The notes under the pieces: model-generated
Databases searched by the model: none
Told to the model about the DNA's origin: nothing
Seen by the model: only the letters and a program-made list of their open reading frames with translations
Part shown: positions 1-4,794 of the stretch, in pieces
How the letters are laid out: every line of letters starts with the position of its first letter
Numbering within the stretch: the first letter of the stretch is position 1
Program-made: the position numbers and the translations under genes
Assembly: GCA_027346125.1 (NCBI GenBank)
Contig: DAIEST010000263.1
Coordinates: 1 to 8,035 of the forward strand
DNA from: Leptospirillum sp.
GTDB taxonomy: Bacteria > Nitrospirota > Leptospirillia > Leptospirillales > Leptospirillaceae
DNA: 8,035 nucleotides
Reading direction: 5' to 3'

Positions 1-839
1 AAGACCAGCCAGCCGGCTTCGTTCAGATGAGTGGGATCCTGGATCGCGAATTTGAAGACCAGCATCAGGGCCTCGATCGAAATCGCGATCAGGATGGAGG
101 AAATGAATCGCGTCAGCGTCCTTCGGGTGGCGCTGTGTCGACGAATATCCTTTCGGAGGAGGACTTCTTCCTCGAAGATGGTCTTGGCGAGATCGAAGAT
201 CGCCAGAGCCAGGGTGAGCAGGATCGTGGCCTGAAACGACGATGTCGTTTCACTGATTGTCCAGAGGGTTCCGAAGACCTGGTGAAGGGAGTAGAAAGCC
301 TGTATGGTGAGCCCCAGACTGACGATCAGAAGCCCCGCCGAAAAGATGGAGTAGACCGCCTTGAAAAAGGGCTCTATCGATTTTCTCCTGTGGTCGTCCT
401 CGAGAAGCGTCATGACCTGTTCGTAGTCGATATCGGCGACCACAACGCCCAGCAGCTTCTTGCCATCCCGGACCGGAGTGGCGACCGTGACGCAGAGAGA
501 GCGGGTCGCGGAGGAGAAGTAAGGAGGCGTCAGAACGCTTCCCTCGGAATCCTTCGCCTGGAGATAGTACGGTCGCAGGCTCCGATTCTCTCCGTCTCCC
601 TCGTTCGACAGCCGGGCGGAACGGGGACCCACGACATTCGATCCGATCTGCCTCCCGTCGGCATCCAGTACATAACAGAGGTCCAGGAACGGGTAGAAAT
701 GGGTCAGCGGCACCAGCCTTTTTTTGAGGGAATCGGGTCCGGCCTTCAAATGGTCCGGAGAAATCACCCCTTCCAGAAGACTTCCCAGGAAACTCAGAAG
801 GTCGTTCTTGTTCTCGTGGAAATTTTCGAATCTGTTCAT
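1..839 (-). CDS. PDC/Cache-domain sensor membrane protein, partial at C-terminus
   Basis: The reverse strand is open from an ATG at 839-837 to the window edge, giving 279 complete codons and no stop, so the C-terminus lies outside. An AGGA ribosome binding site sits 7 nt upstream of the ATG (847-850 on the plus strand). Residues about 45-145 look like a PDC/Cache ligand-binding fold: a VLDADG strand at 57-62, LRPYY at 88-92, TVATPV at 118-123 and the typical GVVVADIDY ending near 139. Three hydrophobic, probably membrane-spanning, segments follow at about 164-187, 205-222 and 244-266, separated by short charged loops. There is no hydrophobic signal or anchor before the PDC domain, which is unusual for this extracytoplasmic sensor fold. 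PDC domains usually bind small ligands such as amino acids or organic acids, but the ligand cannot be read here. No kinase, GGDEF or chemotaxis output domain is visible; one may lie beyond the edge. The gene is divergent from the tusA-like gene. Confidence 0.8.
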   Translation of the reverse strand, partial: MNRFENFHENKNDLLSFLGSLLEGVISPDHLKAGPDSLKKRLVPLTHFYPFLDLCYVLDADGRQIGSNVVGPRSARLSNEGDGENRSLRPYYLQAKDSEGSVLTPPYFSSATRSLCVTVATPVRDGKKLLGVVVADIDYEQVMTLLEDDHRRKSIEPFFKAVYSIFSAGLLIVSLGLTIQAFYSLHQVFGTLWTISETTSSFQATILLTLALAIFDLAKTIFEEEVLLRKDIRRHSATRRTLTRFISSILIAISIEALMLVFKFAIQDPTHLNEAGWLV

Positions 840-885
840 CGAAGAGTCCTTTGCGCTGGATAGCACGATCATCCGGTATATTCAT

Positions 886-911
886 GCCAAAGCCGCCGAT
901 CAGGCTTTGGC
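886..911. repeat. perfect 9-bp inverted repeat with 8-nt spacer
   Basis: GCCAAAGCC at 886-894 is the exact reverse complement of GGCTTTGGC at 903-911, separated by 8 nt. It lies 47-72 bp upstream of the PDC start codon and over 200 bp upstream of the rightward promoter. No T-run follows on either strand, so an intrinsic terminator is unlikely. A dyad in this place could be an operator for a dimeric regulator of the PDC gene, or an RNA hairpin in that gene's 5' leader. The repeat itself is directly seen; its function is inferred. Confidence 0.5.
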
Positions 912-1116
912 GCGAAAGCGTCTTGTCTATCGGGTTCGAAAGGGAGACCTGAAATCGGAGATCCCGGAAATACTGCCTGCAGCATGTCCCAGCAATTTTG
1001 ATTCCGGGACGGTTTCTCATTCTCGGGGGATCCTGCAGTCGGGAACCGGGAGTTCTGGCCTCCGCCCTTCCTGTTTCCCCTGCCCCGGCAAAATGGGGCG
1101 GAGCAGGGCGGGATGT

Positions 1117-1145
1117 TTGACTGGATTCCGTCGCTGTCTTAAAGT
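1117..1145 (+). promoter_or_regulatory. sigma70-type promoter for the tusA-dsrEFH-like operon
   Basis: TTGACT at 1117-1122 (five of six matches to the -35 consensus) is followed after 17 bp by TAAAGT at 1140-1145 (four of six matches to the -10 consensus). Transcription would start near 1152, leaving a leader of about 50 nt before the ATG at 1204. It is the best promoter match I found ahead of the four sulfur-relay genes. Confidence 0.55.
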
Positions 1146-1203
1146 AGGTTTTGCGAAAAGTTTTCCCGGCTCCACCAGTCCGATGACAAAACGCGGGGTA
1201 ATC

Positions 1204-1452
1204 ATGTCGACCGTTCCAGCTCCCGACCAGTTTCTTGACCTTCGCGGGGTGAAGTGTCCTTTCAATTTCGTCAAGACCAAGCTCAAACTCGAAACGATGA
1301 AGCCCGGAGAAACGCTCCAGGTCGTTCTCGATCCCGGAGAACCCGTTTCCAACGTTCCCCGGTCCGCGCGTGACGAAGGACACACCATCGTCAACATTTC
1401 CGAACGCCCTGACGGCCTTTTCGACGTTCTCCTGAAGAAATCGGGAGCATAA
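1204..1452 (+). CDS. tusA: TusA-family sulfur carrier protein
   Basis: This 82-residue protein matches the TusA/SirA/YeeD family in size and fold signature (E. coli TusA is 81 residues). DLRGVKCP at 12-19 carries the family cysteine, Cys18, which accepts sulfur as a persulfide from a cysteine desulfurase or rhodanese and passes it to a DsrE-type partner. The classical CPxP motif is CPFN here, so the second proline is replaced while the cysteine is kept; the rest of the motif (FVKTKLKLE, then DPGEPVSNVPRS) resembles a TusA subgroup I recall with CPMNFVKTKL. Start choice: the ATG at 1204 has GGGG 5 nt upstream and gives the usual short N-terminus. An in-frame ATG at 1183 would add seven residues and lacks a clear ribosome binding site. 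The gene heads an apparent four-gene operon with DsrE/F/H-like partners. The family is certain; the tusA symbol in the strict tRNA-thiolation sense is inferred. Confidence 0.88.
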   Translation: MSTVPAPDQFLDLRGVKCPFNFVKTKLKLETMKPGETLQVVLDPGEPVSNVPRSARDEGHTIVNISERPDGLFDVLLKKSGA

Positions 1453-1503
1453 ATGTCCACTGTCGCCAGACCGGAAATCCTCTCGCGGGAACCGGAAGAG
1501 TGA
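1453..1503 (+). CDS. candidate 16-residue leader or coupling peptide between tusA and tusD
   Basis: The TAA of tusA (1450-1452) is immediately followed by an ATG at 1453. GGGAG at 1443-1447 is placed 5 nt before it, the strongest ribosome binding site in this operon. The frame reads MSTVARPEILSREPEE and stops at TGA 1501-1503, which overlaps the GTG start of the next gene in a GTGA. Abutting tusA on one side and overlapping the next start on the other is what a translational-coupling mini-ORF would look like. Alternatives are chance, or the remnant of an N-terminal extension of the next gene separated by a frameshift. No similarity to a known peptide is claimed. Confidence 0.35.
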   Translation: MSTVARPEILSREPEE

Positions 1504-1802
1504 AACTGGGCATACTGCTTTCCACCCGTCCGGACCAGCAGGACTCCGGACATGTCAGACCGATCGTGGAAGAAGCGCTCGCCCTGAAAGATACGGTCTA
1601 CCTCTATCTCCTGGACGACGGGACGCTCTACCTCCGCGAGGAATGGGTCCACGGCCTGGTGGATCGGGGAGTTCACGTTTACAGTTGCGCTTATGGCGCG
1701 CAAAATCGAAAAATCTACGATTCGGGGAAAACCACCTTCTGCGGGCTCGTCGTCCTGACACAGCTCATGGAAGGGTGCGACCGTTTCCTATCGTTCAACT
1801 GA
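1500..1802 (+). CDS. DsrE/TusD-like sulfur-relay protein
   Basis: This 100-residue protein has the DsrE/F/H-like fold: a first strand KLGILLST, a helix, YLYLLDDGTLYL as the second strand with its loop, then VYSCAYGAQNRKI, a long helix and the final RFLSFN strand. Cys63 in the SCAYGAQNRK segment lies where TusD/DsrE proteins carry the sulfur-accepting cysteine (Cys78 in E. coli TusD). Cys81 and Cys93 are extra. By family knowledge it would take persulfide sulfur from TusA within a complex with the two following proteins. The GTG start at 1500 is chosen because the first strand begins at residue 2. Its purine-rich GGAAGA abuts the start codon, too close for a normal ribosome binding site, so translation may depend on coupling to the mini-ORF that ends in the same GTGA. 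The next gene begins 11 nt after the stop. The family is well supported; tusD versus dsrE cannot be decided here. Confidence 0.78.
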   Translation: MKLGILLSTRPDQQDSGHVRPIVEEALALKDTVYLYLLDDGTLYLREEWVHGLVDRGVHVYSCAYGAQNRKIYDSGKTTFCGLVVLTQLMEGCDRFLSFN

Positions 1803-1806
1803 GAGG
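1801..1806 (+). promoter_or_regulatory. ribosome binding site fixing the TTG start of the tusC-like gene
   Basis: GAGAGG overlaps the TGA stop of the preceding gene and lies 7 nt before the TTG at 1814. No ATG or GTG is available in that frame near the start of the homologous region, so this site supports initiation at TTG. Confidence 0.6.
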
Positions 1807-1813
1807 CGCTTTT

Positions 1814-2176
1814 TTGACAGATCCGGCCCAATCGACACCCGAAACCGTCAATGCGACGCTCGTCTTCATCAAGAGCGACCCCAGGGAATCCCCGAGACCC
1901 GCGGAAGCGGTGCGGGTCACTGCCGGACTGGTCGGAGGAGAGGTTCCGGTCAGCCTCTACCTTTTCCGCGAAGCGCTGCCCCTCTTCGAAGAAAACCTTG
2001 AGGAAATGGAAGATGGGGAAATCCTTTCCAGGTTCTGGAGTTCTTTCCCGGAGATGGGGGTCGAGATCTACTACGAACCGGATCCGGAGTTTCAGGCGCC
2101 CTCCGGGGCTCACCCCATGACCCCGGAGGAACTCTCCGAACACATCACCCATTTTTCCCATTTCCTCTTTTTCTGA
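1814..2176 (+). CDS. DsrF/TusC-like sulfur-relay protein
   Basis: This 120-residue protein (E. coli TusC is 119) has an N-terminal strand NATLVFIKSDP at 13-23, a helix beginning near PAEAVRVTAGL, a strand PVSLYLF, a VEIYYEPD strand, and a short hydrophobic C-terminus, HFSHFLFF, resembling the NYDVILRF-type ending of TusC. Position between DsrE-like and DsrH-like genes supports the assignment more than sequence does. It contains no cysteine at all, so it cannot carry persulfide and would serve as a structural subunit. That agrees with the known E. coli complex, where only the TusD cysteine is essential. TTG at 1814 is taken as start because of the well-spaced GAGAGG. An upstream start in the same frame would run through the previous gene. 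Assignment to TusC/DsrF is moderate; membership of the DsrE-like superfamily is likely. Confidence 0.65.
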   Translation: MTDPAQSTPETVNATLVFIKSDPRESPRPAEAVRVTAGLVGGEVPVSLYLFREALPLFEENLEEMEDGEILSRFWSSFPEMGVEIYYEPDPEFQAPSGAHPMTPEELSEHITHFSHFLFF

Positions 2177-2180
2177 GCCT

Positions 2181-2441
2181 ATGGACGCGAAGGGACCGAT
2201 CCTCATTCTGGCCAGAACCCCGCTGGACACTTCGCAGATCGCGATCGCGAGGCATCTTCTCGAGGACTCCGGCAACCGTCTCGTCCTTCTGGGAACATCC
2301 CCTTCGTGGGACCTGTCTCCCGGAGAACAGGTCGTCCGGGTCGGCGGATCTCCGGCCTGTCCCGACGATATCCCCGGGATCGGCTGGACGGAACTGTACG
2401 CGTTCGTCAGGGCATTCCCCCGCGTTCTCACCTTGTCCTGA
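2181..2441 (+). CDS. DsrH/TusB-like sulfur-relay protein
   Basis: This 86-residue protein (E. coli TusB is 95) starts with a hydrophobic strand, ILILARTPLDT, followed by an amphipathic helix (IAIARHLLED) and a second strand, RLVLLGTSP. It ends with GWTELYAFVRAFPRVLTLS, which parallels the DYTDFVRLTVKHP ending of TusB. The only cysteine, Cys60, lies in a loop (SPACPDD) and does not correspond to the N-terminal cysteine of DsrH from sulfur oxidisers (Cys20 in Allochromatium), so the protein is TusB-like in that respect. It follows the tusC-like stop by 4 nt with only a weak TGAG ahead of the ATG, which suggests translational coupling. It completes a tusA-D-C-B-like set. Its 3' end overlaps a candidate terminator. 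Confidence 0.65.
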   Translation: MDAKGPILILARTPLDTSQIAIARHLLEDSGNRLVLLGTSPSWDLSPGEQVVRVGGSPACPDDIPGIGWTELYAFVRAFPRVLTLS

Positions 2442-2470
2442 GCGGATCCGGGAGCGGGAGGGAATTTTTT
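2415..2470 (+). terminator. candidate intrinsic terminator of the sulfur-relay operon
   Basis: TTCCCCCGC (2415-2423) can pair with GCGG (2454-2457) and GGGAA (2460-2464), leaving a 2-nt bulge. An inner stem, TCCTG (2436-2440) with CGGGA (2449-2453), stacks beside it, and six T follow at 2465-2470. The structure begins inside the last codons of the tusB-like gene. It is imperfect because of the bulge and the 12-nt single-stranded segment on one side, so the call is tentative. Its place before the promoter of the next unit fits. Confidence 0.4.
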
Positions 2471-2472
2471 GC

Positions 2473-2499
2473 TTGTCACCTCGGGCATGATCTTATATT
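2473..2499 (+). promoter_or_regulatory. putative promoter for tRNA-Ser and the downstream unit
   Basis: TTGTCA at 2473-2478 and TATATT at 2494-2499 are separated by 15 bp, shorter than the ideal 17. Transcription would begin near 2506, about 30 nt before the tRNA 5' end. The local AT-rich segment contrasts with the surrounding GC-rich DNA. The alternative -35 TTGCTT (2469-2474) would give a 19-bp spacer. Confidence 0.4.
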
Positions 2500-2535
2500 C
2501 TGCTTGAATGTCTGTTTGACCTAAAAGGGTTATAC

Positions 2536-2628
2536 GGAGAGATGTCCGAGCGGCCGAAGGAGCACGACTGGAAATCGTGTAGGTGCCTAAAAAGTGCCTC
2601 GGGGGTTCGAATCCCCCTCTCTCCGCCA
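2536..2628 (+). tRNA. tRNA-Ser, anticodon GGA
   Basis: The 93-nt sequence folds as a class II tRNA. The acceptor GGAGAGA (2536-2542) pairs with TCTCTCC (2618-2624). The anticodon stem CACGA/TCGTG encloses the loop CTGGAAA with anticodon GGA, which reads UCC and UCU. The long variable arm AGGTGC/GTGCCT has a 7-nt loop and two G-T wobbles, and the T-arm is GGGGG-TTCGAAT-CCCCC. After discriminator G2625 the CCA is encoded at 2626-2628. The long variable arm independently supports serine identity. Confidence 0.97.
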
Positions 2629-2655
2629 TTTGAGGATCGCCTCACGACAAAAAAG

Positions 2656-2777
2656 TCTCCGGGAGGGGAGCCAGGCTCCGTGCAACAGAGTCCCGTGAAC
2701 CCCGCCAGGTCCGGAAGGAAGCAACGGTAGCGGAATGCTCCGTGTGCCCCGGAATTCCCTGGTTCCCCTTCCGGAGA
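2656..2777 (+). ncRNA. ffs: signal recognition particle RNA, small bacterial (4.5S) type
   Basis: The long terminal stem is plain: TCTCCGG (2656-2662) pairs with CCGGAGA (2771-2777), AGGGGA with TCCCCT, and CCAGG (2671-2675) with CCTGG (2758-2762). The apical domain carries the conserved Ffh-binding signature: GTGAACCCCGCCAGG on the 5' side, a GGAA tetraloop at 2713-2716, then GGAAGCAACGG with the AGCA internal-loop strand. The RNA is about 122 nt, close to the E. coli 114-nt 4.5S RNA, and lacks an Alu domain. It joins Ffh to target nascent membrane and secreted proteins to the membrane via FtsY. It begins 27 nt after the tRNA and ends 32 nt before dnaX. That order is common in bacteria and suggests processing from a shared transcript. 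Exact ends are inferred from the stem. Confidence 0.95.
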
Positions 2778-2809
2778 TTTGACCTCCCTTAATTTTCCGT
2801 TGGGTCCCT

Positions 2810-4465
2810 ATGTCGACAGTTCTCTCTCTTGCCCGAAAATGGCGTCCTCAAACCTTCAGGGATCTGGTTGGCCAGGAATTTGTCGTCCGGGCGATCACCA
2901 GTGCCATGAAATCCAAAAAGCTTCCCCAGGCCTTTCTTTTCTCGGGAGAGCGGGGAGTGGGCAAGACGACTGTCGCCCGAATCCTGGCAAAAGCCATCAA
3001 TTGCGAAAAGGGACCTACGCCGGAACCTTGCCAGACCTGCGAGTCCTGCCGGGAGATCTCCCAGGGAAGCGCCCCGGACGTTCTCGAAATCGACGGGGCG
3101 TCCCATACGAGCGTCGACGACGTCCGTTCCCTGCGGGAAGGGATCCGGTATCTTCCCTTCAAGAGCCGGACCCGGGTCTACATCATCGATGAAGTGCACA
3201 TGCTGTCCCAGGCCGCATTCAACGCCCTTCTGAAGACCCTCGAGGAACCCCCTGCCCACGTCGTCTTCGTCTTTGCCACAACGGAAGACCACAAGATCCC
3301 CGACACCATCCTTTCAAGATGCCAGCACTTTCGCTTCAGATCCCTGAGCGTCGCGGAAATCACGGGGAAGCTCGAGGAGATCGCGGAAAAGGAATCCCTG
3401 CCGTTCCATCGGGCAATCCTGAACCTGATTGCCCGATCCGCCGGCGGAAGCATGCGGGACGCATTGAGTCTTCTCGACCAGATCCGTTTTCTTGCCGACG
3501 GCCCGCAGACTGCCGAGGACGTCGCACTGTTCCTCGGGATGGCGGGAGGATTGCCCGAGAAACGCCTCCTCCAGGCGCTTCTCTCCGGAAATCTCGAAGA
3601 AGTCCTGATCGTGTCCGACCAGATCCTGTCGCTCGGCATAGACCCCAAGGCAACCCTCAGATCCCTGTCCTTCAAAACGCGGGACATGATGCTGGCGAAA
3701 ACCCTGGACTGCCCGCTGACGCACCCGCGATTCGCCTGGGACGAGGAAGAAATCCCGGACCTTCCGGAACATGCCGCCCCCACTCTTTTTTTCCTGGAAC
3801 AGATGCTGTCTCTCCTGCTTCAGGGGGACATCGAAATTCGCCGGTCCACCCAGCCCGGGGTTACATTTCTCCTGACCCTGTGCCGCATTGCACATGTCCA
3901 GAATCTGCTCCCGCTGCCGGAGATCCTGAAACGCCTGGAGGCGGGCGGACCGAAAAATCCCGGAGTCCCGACTTCTCCGGCCCCGTCCCGGCCTCAGTCT
4001 CCGACCGCCGGAACCGCCCCGCCAGAGCCCGGGAAATCAGCCGAAAAAAAGCCCCCGGCACAGGAAAAAGATCCTCGCCTGGCCAGGGACTGGCACCAGA
4101 TCCTCTCCGAATGGACCGACCTTCCCGGAACGATTCGGGATCTGCTCGACCAGTGCCAGGTGGCCCGTCGGGAAACCGATCATTATATCCTCAAGGCACC
4201 CAATGCCTTCTTTGAAAAACGGATCCAGGAGGCACTTCCGCAGATCCTTGACGCATTCGCCAGATCCATGGGAAACAATGCGAAGCTTTCCGTCACGACC
4301 GGAAACGCAGAAAAAGAGGGGGAACCCCACTCCGTTGACAATATGGTCCGGAGCAACCCCATGGTCCAGGAGGCGGCGACGTTGTTCGGAGGAGAAGTCA
4401 TTGCCATACGGAAGGGCTCCTTCGACTCGCCCCCTCCCACAACAAAGGAGACGAACGACCCATGA
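2810..4465 (+). CDS. dnaX: DNA polymerase III subunit tau (and possibly gamma)
   Basis: This 551-residue clamp-loader ATPase assembles with delta and delta' to load the beta clamp and links the replicase to the helicase. It begins with the family N-terminus LARKWRPQTFRDLVGQ. It then has Walker A GERGVGKTT at 46-54, zinc cysteines 65, 74, 77 and 80, Walker B VYIIDEVH at 123-130, sensor 1 FATTE near 155-159, and the SRC arginine finger at 169-171. A collar domain is followed by a Pro/Ala/Lys-rich linker at about 375-420 and a C-terminal region ending in the NPMVQEAATLFGGEVIAIRKG segment typical of long DnaX. The linker contains an A-AAA-AAG heptamer at 4045-4051 in the zero frame, which could generate a shorter product. 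The ATG at 2810 gives the conserved start; its ribosome binding site is weak (GGG 5 nt upstream). The stop overlaps the ybaB start in an ATGA, implying coupling. Confidence 0.97.
   Translation: MSTVLSLARKWRPQTFRDLVGQEFVVRAITSAMKSKKLPQAFLFSGERGVGKTTVARILAKAINCEKGPTPEPCQTCESCREISQGSAPDVLEIDGASHTSVDDVRSLREGIRYLPFKSRTRVYIIDEVHMLSQAAFNALLKTLEEPPAHVVFVFATTEDHKIPDTILSRCQHFRFRSLSVAEITGKLEEIAEKESLPFHRAILNLIARSAGGSMRDALSLLDQIRFLADGPQTAEDVALFLGMAGGLPEKRLLQALLSGNLEEVLIVSDQILSLGIDPKATLRSLSFKTRDMMLAKTLDCPLTHPRFAWDEEEIPDLPEHAAPTLFFLEQMLSLLLQGDIEIRRSTQPGVTFLLTLCRIAHVQNLLPLPEILKRLEAGGPKNPGVPTSPAPSRPQSPTAGTAPPEPGKSAEKKPPAQEKDPRLARDWHQILSEWTDLPGTIRDLLDQCQVARRETDHYILKAPNAFFEKRIQEALPQILDAFARSMGNNAKLSVTTGNAEKEGEPHSVDNMVRSNPMVQEAATLFGGEVIAIRKGSFDSPPPTTKETNDP
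4045..4051 (+). promoter_or_regulatory. candidate -1 ribosomal frameshift heptamer in dnaX
   Basis: Codons 412-414 read GAA AAA AAG, so the last A of GAA forms A-AAA-AAG in the same phase as the E. coli dnaX slippery site. GGGA at 4031-4034 lies 10 nt upstream, similar to the stimulatory Shine-Dalgarno-like element in E. coli. A -1 shift here would add 54 residues and stop at TGA 4213-4215, giving about 468 residues. I could not establish a stable downstream hairpin by eye. A lysine-rich linker can produce this heptamer by chance. Confidence 0.4.
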
Positions 4466-4779
4466 TGCCGGACTTCTTGAAAAAAGCGCAGGAATTGCAG
4501 GCAAAGATGGCCAAAATCCAGGAGGAAGCCGGCCAGAAGACAGTGACAGGATCCGCCGGCGGACAGATGGTCACCGTGACCGTCAATGGCCGGATGGAAG
4601 TCGTCTCGATCAGGATCGAACCACAGATTCTCAAGACGGAGGAACCGGCGTTCATCGAGGATCTCGTGGTGGCCGCACTGAACGACGGCCTCGGAAAAGC
4701 CCGGGAGATGATGGCAAAATCCATGATGGAAGCCACTGGACTGCCACCCGGCCTCGCCGGTGGACTTCCAGGCTTCTGA
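4462..4779 (+). CDS. ybaB: YbaB/EbfC family nucleoid-associated protein
   Basis: This 105-residue protein matches the YbaB/EbfC family in length and pattern. It has an N-terminal amphipathic helix (FLKKAQELQAKMAKIQEE, about 5-22), a central sheet carrying GGQMVTVTVNGRMEVVSIRIEP, and a C-terminal helix (FIEDLVVAALNDGLGKAREMM) followed by the methionine- and glycine-rich tail usual for the family. The dimer binds DNA as a nucleoid-associated or regulatory factor. Its place between dnaX and recR is one of the most conserved small-gene neighbourhoods in bacteria. The start ATG overlaps the dnaX stop. AAAGGAG upstream is 11 nt away, rather far, and a second ATG at 4465 would be farther still, so 4462 is preferred. 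Translation is probably coupled to dnaX. Confidence 0.95.
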   Translation: MMPDFLKKAQELQAKMAKIQEEAGQKTVTGSAGGQMVTVTVNGRMEVVSIRIEPQILKTEEPAFIEDLVVAALNDGLGKAREMMAKSMMEATGLPPGLAGGLPGF

Positions 4780-4794
4780 GAGTCCTTGCCGATC

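Larger units (their letters stand above)
840..1203. other. divergent intergenic region (364 bp) between the PDC gene and tusA
   Basis: I see no convincing gene here. The frame of tusA is open leftward through this stretch, but the translation has no recognisable domain and no well-placed ribosome binding site. The region holds the ribosome binding site of the leftward PDC gene (847-850), a perfect 9-bp inverted repeat (886-911), a GC-rich stretch that can form several alternative stems (1060-1108), and a sigma70-type promoter facing tusA (1117-1145). The leftward promoter could not be placed with confidence. Confidence 0.6.

Noticed and set aside
724..1203. Long leftward extension of the tusA frame
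   Set aside because: The extra residues match no fold, overlap the PDC gene on the other strand, and include the promoter region. The start at 1204 gives the normal TusA length.
250..1383. Minus-strand 377-codon open frame
   Set aside because: It is in a different frame from the PDC gene, is arginine/glycine-rich with no domain, and runs antisense through tusA. The PDC frame has coherent sensor and membrane features and a ribosome binding site.
1715..2629. Minus-strand 304-codon open frame beginning MAERGGFEPP
   Set aside because: Its N-terminus is the antisense translation of tRNA-Ser, a well-known annotation artefact, and the rest is antisense to the tusC/tusB-like genes with no recognisable domain.
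2782..2790. ACCTCCCTT resembling the 3' end of 16S rRNA (anti-Shine-Dalgarno)
   Set aside because: It differs by one inserted base, is very short, and lies in a GC-rich leader between ffs and dnaX with no other rRNA similarity. Chance is the simplest reading.
2778..2809. Possible separate dnaX promoter starting at a TTGACC
   Set aside because: No -10-like hexamer occurs at 16-18 bp spacing, so transcription from the tRNA-ffs promoter is more likely.
3178..3895. Several minus-strand open frames within dnaX
   Set aside because: They are antisense shadows of an unambiguous clamp-loader gene, with no motif of their own.
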